From positions 21,165,201 through 21,229,200 of the forward strand of contig OZ038422.1 of NCBI GenBank assembly GCA_964036155.1: a stretch of DNA of 64,000 bases, written 5' to 3'. The number at the start of each line of letters is the position of its first letter. Position 1 is the stretch's first letter. The DNA is from Diploscapter coronatus. Taxonomy: Eukaryota > Nematoda > Chromadorea > Rhabditida > Rhabditidae. Made by a program: the position numbers and the translations under genes. Of the stretch, positions 59,301 to 64,000 are shown in pieces. Below the pieces are notes generated by a model, which was not told the origin of the DNA, did no database searches, and saw only the letters and a program-made list of their open reading frames with translations.

Positions 59301-62137
59301 TGATGCAGTAAAGAAATATACGAAAAATTAAATTAGCATGCATTATTTTTTAGTGCGTGAAACGACCTTCAGAATTTCCTGCTCGAACAGCTTAGATTTA
59401 GCATTTACTGATTTCAGATTCTTCATCTATACATCGAAATACCTCAGTAGAAGCCTCGCGAGGTATCACTCGAAGTTATTGGTTTACAAAAAATAAATCC
59501 TTACATTGCAAGCAGCCGGGTCATTTGGCTTTTCCTTGTTCAACTTGATGCCCGAATCGATGTAGTTAATGAATCCCTGCAAATCGCCAGTCTTGGCCGT
59601 CTGAAATGCTGGGTTGATCTCGAGTTTCCAGGGGATCGGGTAGGGGCCGTCGATGGAACTCGAAGTGTACGCGAATTTCGAATCGCATCTCTGAAAGGGT
59701 ACATATCATTTGTCTTCCATTGAGTGATTCCTGAAATTGAAACAAGTGGATTGAGTGAGGATCAAACATTTGAAAAAAGTCCACGATATCTGAAAGTTGA
59801 TGGTGTACAATAGGTACTTGGTGTGATGTGCGTTTCGGAATGGAACGTTTTTGAGGCTGACCAATAACAATACGGCACTCGTCAAAAATGATTGAATCTT
59901 CGCTATAGAAACGAATATCTTGTTGTGTCGTAGCACTGTAATTGCCTTTGAGATCTCATTCCTTTTAATAAAGAAAAATTATAAAAGAATATGAAAATAG
60001 ATATTTCCAGAATAAATTTTAATGAAAAATGCCGTTTTTTCGTAGCGTTGTTTTCAAGAACTCACTTTCTCGAACTGGCTCTTTCTGAAGGTCTGCCTTG
60101 CATTACCACTCAACATGACCATACGATACAGCTTGCTGATCTGTAATGTCTCTCATTCATGTTTATTCACTCAGAGTTACTCTCCATCATTTTTGAGATG
60201 ATTTTTGCCCTGTCTAGCGGAAACAAGGTATTGCGAAACCTTCCTGTTGAATCAGCGTTCTTCTCATATCACCCTCTTGCTTTCACAGCATTTTCACGCA
60301 GTTCGCACCAGCGTCTCTACCCTTCCCGCTAGGCAGAGTTCATCTCATGATAATCGAGAGTTGAATTGCCCACCGCTTTAGTCCGATATCTTCGTTCGTC
60401 TGCAGCCTTAGGTTTAGCGGCAGAGACACTCGATTCGTAGGGGGACAGAGCGCATCTGGGCTTGAGCACAACCGACTTCCCGATGTGGTAGAAGAATCTG
60501 CAATTCGTAATGCCAACCTTAAAGACATTTCAACTTTAAAACCTCAAAACAACAACATTTAGTATGAGATGAGTGTCATTCTCAAAGCTATTTGATATGG
60601 ACAATTCGTAAATGACGAGATGATGAGGTCTATCACTTACCAAAACATTTAGCCCCAATTTCATTAATTCCCCTATATCTAACTAAAAGTTTCGTCATTT
60701 TTCTGGGTTTGGATAATTTTTTAAGTGCTTTCCAATTTCTCCATATCTTAGTTATACTCCTGCAGATATTTTGACATCGTATTTGATAGTTTCGGGTGCA
60801 GCTTTGGGAACCATTTGCGCACTTTACTCATGGAACGATTTTTCCAAGTCTCCTGAATTTACGCTTCTCTTGACATACCTCCTTCTGATTTCGAGATCGT
60901 CTCTTTCATCAGGGTCATAGATCTTTCCCGCTTCACGCTTCATCCTCCTCAGTTTTATATTGTATTTGGCCAACAATTTGGCAATTTTGCCTTCCTGAAA
61001 AGTCATTTTTCAACCGAGTCATTCATTCCCAACTCACCATCTTGTCATTTTGTTCTTCGGCTTTTTCTCGTTCAATCACACCAGTTCGAATGAAATCGGC
61101 AATATCGCATGGAGAGGGCAACTGAAAAATGGAAAAATTATTGACTTCTTGAATTTGACGCGGAGACACATACTTGAAAAGTACATGGCCTACCAAATGA
61201 AACTTGGATGAATGAAGAGAGGGATAGGTAATGGTAGGATGATTATGGTTTCGCAATAACGAGCACATCATAGTGCACATTTTAAAGCAAAATGCTGCCT
61301 ACCAAATCCTAACCCTACCGTTTTCATTGGATTTCCGAGATCTGTGTATTTTCAAGTGTGCTCCTGTGTTAAAATCGAGAACTCAAATAACTGAATATTT
61401 TTTAAACAATTATTATAGCCTTGATTGACAACTTGAACAAATCGTCATTCTATAATATCAGCATGAATAATCAAATTTCCAAGTGATAGAAATCTATCCG
61501 GTATCGTTCAGCAAAATTGGACTAAATTTCAAAAGGATATGGCAAATTTGCTGCATTGTGACGACGAGGGCCCTGTTCATCGAAAATAATTTCTGACTAT
61601 GAGATGTGTTTTGAGGAAATCGATCAATTAATTTTTTCTACCGAAAAGAAGTGAGTTTAGCAATTGTTCTATGGAAGATTTTCAAACTTGCTCAGTGGAC
61701 TTTTCTGATATTTTAGACTGGCACCAGGCTTGCAACTTTTTAAACCCGCGAGTGTCCGCATAAATGATATAGCGTGTCTTATCGAGGAAAGAAAAGAGCA
61801 TGTTTTCTTTCTGCCTCTCGAAAAGAAACGCTACATCGTTCATGCGAACATTGGTGGATTTGAGAAATTGCAAATCTAGTCGGTGATTAGCCTATAAAAT
61901 CATGGGGTTCCAAATTACCGTAGTATGTCTGTTCTTTTCTTTGCCGTGATCGCCTTTGACATGCCTCGCCCTCCCCTTCTTGCTCTTCTTCCACTCTCTG
62001 CCAATCTCGTTCAGTTTCTTCGTCGTGTTGTCGTTGATGTCGACCGTTTTTCTGCAATTCCTCAATCAGTGCTAATGCCTGAATGCATGATGGACTTACG
62101 TAATTTGCTTGAAGACGTCAACAATTTGGCTCTCCAT
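50382..62137 (-). CDS. Large ankyrin-repeat-like protein, unknown family
   Basis: Twenty-nine exons in phase: 62100-62137, 61919-62051, 61038-61121, 60879-60994, 60374-60497, 60066-60140, 59505-59690, 59367-59426, 58952-59035, 58744-58815, 58501-58576, 58214-58314, 57820-57874, 57485-57565, 57319-57435, 56843-56898, 56657-56797, 56293-56393, 55924-56074, 55730-55876, 55205-55279, 55006-55157, 51827-51998, 51567-51610, 51480-51505, 51356-51436, 51191-51315, 50767-50918, 50382-50658; 1,033 aa. N-terminus Lys-rich (REWKKSKKGRARHVKG). Residues ~200-600 contain degenerate ankyrin-like helices: NPLHIAITYN, TAAYLGQIEGL, MPLLHRAFLSQ, DMLQAAIVSGNLKTVCFLL. Then a helical part, a Ser/Arg/Pro-rich linker near 850-890 and an acidic stretch SDDASEDELTIE near 945. 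Ankyrin folds usually bind proteins; no catalytic motif seen. ATG 6 nt after TTTTGCAG, a likely trans-splice site. Exon 18 is copied at 30840 and 43632. The last exon runs into pyrimidine-rich DNA, so the true C-terminus may be shorter. Exons 24-27 are the least certain. Confidence 0.7.
53009..53368 (+). CDS. Possible small gene, 119 codons, inside intron 22
   Basis: Uninterrupted frame beginning MIDKILEEKTIFKNLFEV, with an ordinary helical composition for the first ~62 codons. A 36-bp in-frame stretch (53196-53231, GTAAAA...ATTTAG) could be spliced out. The second half is hydrophobic Ser/Pro/Phe. No family recognised, and a comparable open frame exists on the other strand, so it may be chance. 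Confidence 0.22.
   Translation: MIDKILEEKTIFKNLFEVKNSISKNRAVADINAAFVNREAVNALIHVSTFLGIEFSQEKSKIGKNLFLKNTRNLGPNKARSNLSLPPCFFAPYIPYVISSFSVSLISCRVSNLQPCFPS
54104..54555 (-). pseudogene. Kelch-repeat pseudogene fragment, copy 2
   Basis: An open exon (about 54239-54362) reads FDPSVPADSRISRIADM then YHHSLIAADGKLYAIGG, a textbook kelch repeat with double Gly. The next exon reads IEEYDPQTNK then TGA where the kelch Trp should be, so the frame is broken. Remaining repeats and any BTB domain are missing. Related to 42944-43441 but damaged at a different place. Confidence 0.75.
54556..54690 (+). repeat. Left fragment of the duplicated sequence (third copy)
   Basis: Matches 30567-30702 and, with a deletion, 43442-43510 (TTTCATAATTCGAATTTT, GGGCATACTTAATCAAG, CCTAGATTCCTAAACGAAGA). 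It ends at AAAGGTTGAATTT, the same 13 bp at which the right fragment resumes at 56138. Confidence 0.8.
56138..56456 (+). repeat. Right fragment of the duplicated sequence with source exon
   Basis: Resumes at AAGGTTGAATTTACAGCATC and continues, as in 30690-30995 and 43520-43785, through exon 18 of the ankyrin-like gene (56293-56393). Homology ends near AAGTCGAAGTTT. Here the exon sits among its proper neighbours, so this is the source copy. Confidence 0.85.
61764..61843. repeat. Dispersed ~80-bp foldback, copy 2
   Basis: Same family as 8538-8617: GTGTCTTATCGAG, GAAAAGAGCATGTTTTCTTT and CGAAAAGAAACG in order. Lies in intron 2 of the ankyrin-like gene. Confidence 0.6.
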
Positions 62138-62476
62138 CTTTTGCTGCAAAATGAGTTCAACTGTTTTTGAAGTACACCCAATTCACCAACCATTCACTTG
62201 GAAAGTTCGCTCGTGCACTGCACTCATTACCAACATTATTTCTCTTATCCCAAAAGTGAACTTTCCAAATTAGCGATAGGCGAATTGGATAAAAGTGCTG
62301 AAAATCCCCGGAAAAATCAGCAATTTTGGAAAAAGTATCAAAAATGGCCGAAACGATTGAAAATGGATGAAAATGCTACTGGCAGTTCGCGGTCGATTTT
62401 CGCAAGCGCCATTTCCACTTTTCACCATCTTTCTTCGTTTTTTTGCGACTTCTCAACGATTTTCTTGAATTTTCAG
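62138..62476. promoter_or_regulatory. Divergent promoter interval, ankyrin-like gene / small membrane protein
   Basis: A 339-bp interval between opposite start codons, each preceded by an acceptor (minus TTTTGCAG at 62144-62151; plus TTTTCAG directly before 62477). GGAAAGTTCGCT (62209-62220) and GTGAACTTTCC (62257-62267) form an imperfect inverted pair. No TATA box recognised. Confidence 0.45.
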
Positions 62477-63944
62477 ATGTCTGGAATTCCGAGATTGGTG
62501 AATTGCCAAACTGCTGTGGCAGTGCAGATGAGAACTCCGACAGAGCAACAGAAAGAGAGTCCGATCGGGCTGAAAAGATTGGGAGGGCAGGCTGAAGGAT
62601 CGAATGAGAACTGCAGAATGCACAAGAGCAGGGTCTGTTCATCCACAGGAATTCCATAATCAAATCCGGCGTTCAGATCCCGATTTCCAACTCGGCCGAG
62701 CAGCGCGTCTCGATGAATCTGAAACGCAGGTTGGTACTCATTTTCTGAAGAGATTACCTCTTCTATAGTTTGGAGAAAGATTCGCTTTCTTCATTGAAGA
62801 GTTGCAAACTAATTTTGCATTCGAATTCGAAACGGGTATATAGCAACTTCAACAATATTGAAAATTAGGCTGCATTGGTTTCCTGTATTTGTCATCAGCT
62901 GATCGTCATCACTGTTTGTACTTGTCACCAAAAATAACTGATGACAAATACAGAGGGCCGGCTACATTCATTCATGATCAAATACTTTGGGAAAGAGGAC
63001 AAACAATACCATTTCAGAAAAAAAACAAATCCAAAATTCACAAATAAACGATATATTTGCAGAACGTGGATCACTCCCCAACATTGCGAGTCGATGAACT
63101 GCAGCCGGGACGGCTGGGATCACTCGTTCGTGGCGGCCATTCCCAAGGAGGAAGAGACGGACGACAAGATCGATTTCATATCCTTCACTCGGCCCTGCCA
63201 TGGGAATGGTGATTTCGGAAGGATGACTGTGAGTCTCGTATCAGTTTCTGATTAAAAACGCATATATTTTTAGCACAAAAAAGGAGGATCATGTTGGTTA
63301 AAATGTCTTATGATACCTTCTGAAATCACTTTCAGTCCTCTTCTGACTCCTCAGCCCCCGCTTCCGAACTCTCTTCCATCCCGCCTGTACGTCGCTCACG
63401 GACCTCTCTGCTCATCCAGTGGTTCGACGAGCATCCGACTTGCGAGGCCATCGCCAAATATGCCTTCTACGTGAGTTGTCTCATCCGAAATCTAGAAATT
63501 GTTATAAGCTGAAAAGTGATTATCAATGCATGAATTCGCATAGGATGAGCAAATACCCAAATTATAGTAGCAGATAAAAATATCCGGCCACCTATGAAAC
63601 CTCGAGTGCTTGGTTTTGACATTTGTGATGATCTCCAATCGGATAGAAATTCTCCATTTACAATTGGATCATTGCAAGCGACAACTAGACACTCAAATTT
63701 TCAATAATAGTTTGATACTTTTATCCACTACAGTAATTGACAAAAACTCGTCCCTTCAACGATAGGCTTCTTCCTCGCTTATGTATATTTACATATCTGG
63801 TTGAGAATTCCAATATTCAGATCATCTCGCCACTTCTCAGTTCATCAAATTTTAATGTTGCAGACCGCGATCGCTGTGCCAATTGTGACTCTGTTCAATT
63901 ACTTCGTGTTGCCTTCTGCCGAGGAGAACTCTTCCACTGATTAG
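62477..63944 (+). CDS. Small protein with one C-terminal membrane segment
   Basis: Five exons in phase: 62477-62521, 62617-62729, 63063-63228, 63336-63470, 63864-63944; 179 aa. Start MSGIPRLVNCQTAVA lies directly after a TTTTCAG acceptor. The middle reads HCESMNCSRDGWDHSFVAAI and KIDFISFTRPCHGNGDFG; a Ser-rich stretch follows (SSSDSSAPASELSS). Near the end AFYTAIAVPIVTLFNYFVLP is a single membrane helix with a short acidic tail. Family not recognised; the layout suggests a tail-anchored or single-pass protein. The first junction (62521/62617) was chosen because it alone keeps the frame and is the weakest part. The last ~55 bp of the window follow the stop. Confidence 0.55.
62883..62953. repeat. 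Foldback in intron 2 of the small membrane-protein gene
   Basis: CTGTATTTGTCATCAG and CTGATGACAAATACAG are perfect 16-bp inverted copies about 40 bp apart. Confidence 0.75.
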
Positions 63945-64000
63945 TCCAATCGTCTAATCTCCCATTCATCGGCAGGCTAAAAGTTGCCGAGGCTTCATCT

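Noticed and set aside
62198..62659. 153-codon plus-strand frame before the small membrane-protein gene
   Set aside because: The TTTTCAG directly before ATG 62477 and continuation to downstream exons favour the spliced model; the upstream part has no motif.
1..64000. Bacterial-type systems, CRISPR, tRNA or rRNA genes
   Set aside because: Nothing with the required repeat spacing, cloverleaf or conserved rRNA sequence was found; all supported genes are spliced eukaryotic genes.

Overview
The window is nuclear DNA from a nematode. It is AT-rich. Genes are split into many small exons (11-33 in the larger genes) with introns of 36 bp to 3 kb, mostly GT...TTTCAG. Several start codons sit 0-20 nt behind a bare TTTAG/TTCAG acceptor, as expected for spliced-leader trans-splicing. 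The window carries two Str-type chemoreceptors, a receptor class found in nematodes. I reconstructed nine spliced gene models by hand; every exon junction keeps phase.

Left part (1-13.3 kb, minus strand): a T-cell activation inhibitor, mitochondrial (TCAIM)-like gene (468 aa) lies directly downstream of a complete 33-exon nucleoporin Nup214 (1,483 aa: propeller, coiled coil, FG repeats). The two may be co-transcribed. Divergent from Nup214, 13.5-18.3 kb on plus, is a SMYD-type SET/MYND gene (436 aa). It lacks the N-terminal SET lobe and has DHSC in place of NHSC. After 2.7 kb of pyrimidine-rich DNA come a GnRH/vasopressin-receptor-like GPCR (plus, 525 aa, 21.0-24.9 kb) and, convergent to it, an organic anion transporter of the OATP family (minus, 645 aa, 25.5-30.0 kb).

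Middle part (30.5-50.1 kb): a large direct duplication, unit A 30.57-38.57 kb and unit B 43.44-50.10 kb. Each unit carries an isolated intact copy of one exon of the 50-62 kb gene, a mariner transposase remnant, two nested mariner-type inverted-repeat elements, and an intact Str chemoreceptor (328 and 341 aa). Unit A has an extra 941-bp segment flanked by an 8-bp direct repeat. Between the units is an F-box gene (minus, 341 aa) whose five introns each contain at least one foldback element, followed by a kelch pseudogene fragment.

Right part (50.4-64 kb): a 29-exon gene (minus, 1,033 aa) for an ankyrin-repeat-like protein I cannot name. Its 3-kb intron 22 holds a second kelch pseudogene fragment. 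Divergent from it at 62.5 kb is a small gene for a protein with one C-terminal membrane segment. No tRNA, rRNA or CRISPR was seen. The most unusual material is the exon-carrying duplication, the foldbacks in every F-box intron, repeated use of GC-AG introns, and the altered SMYD and GPCR proteins.
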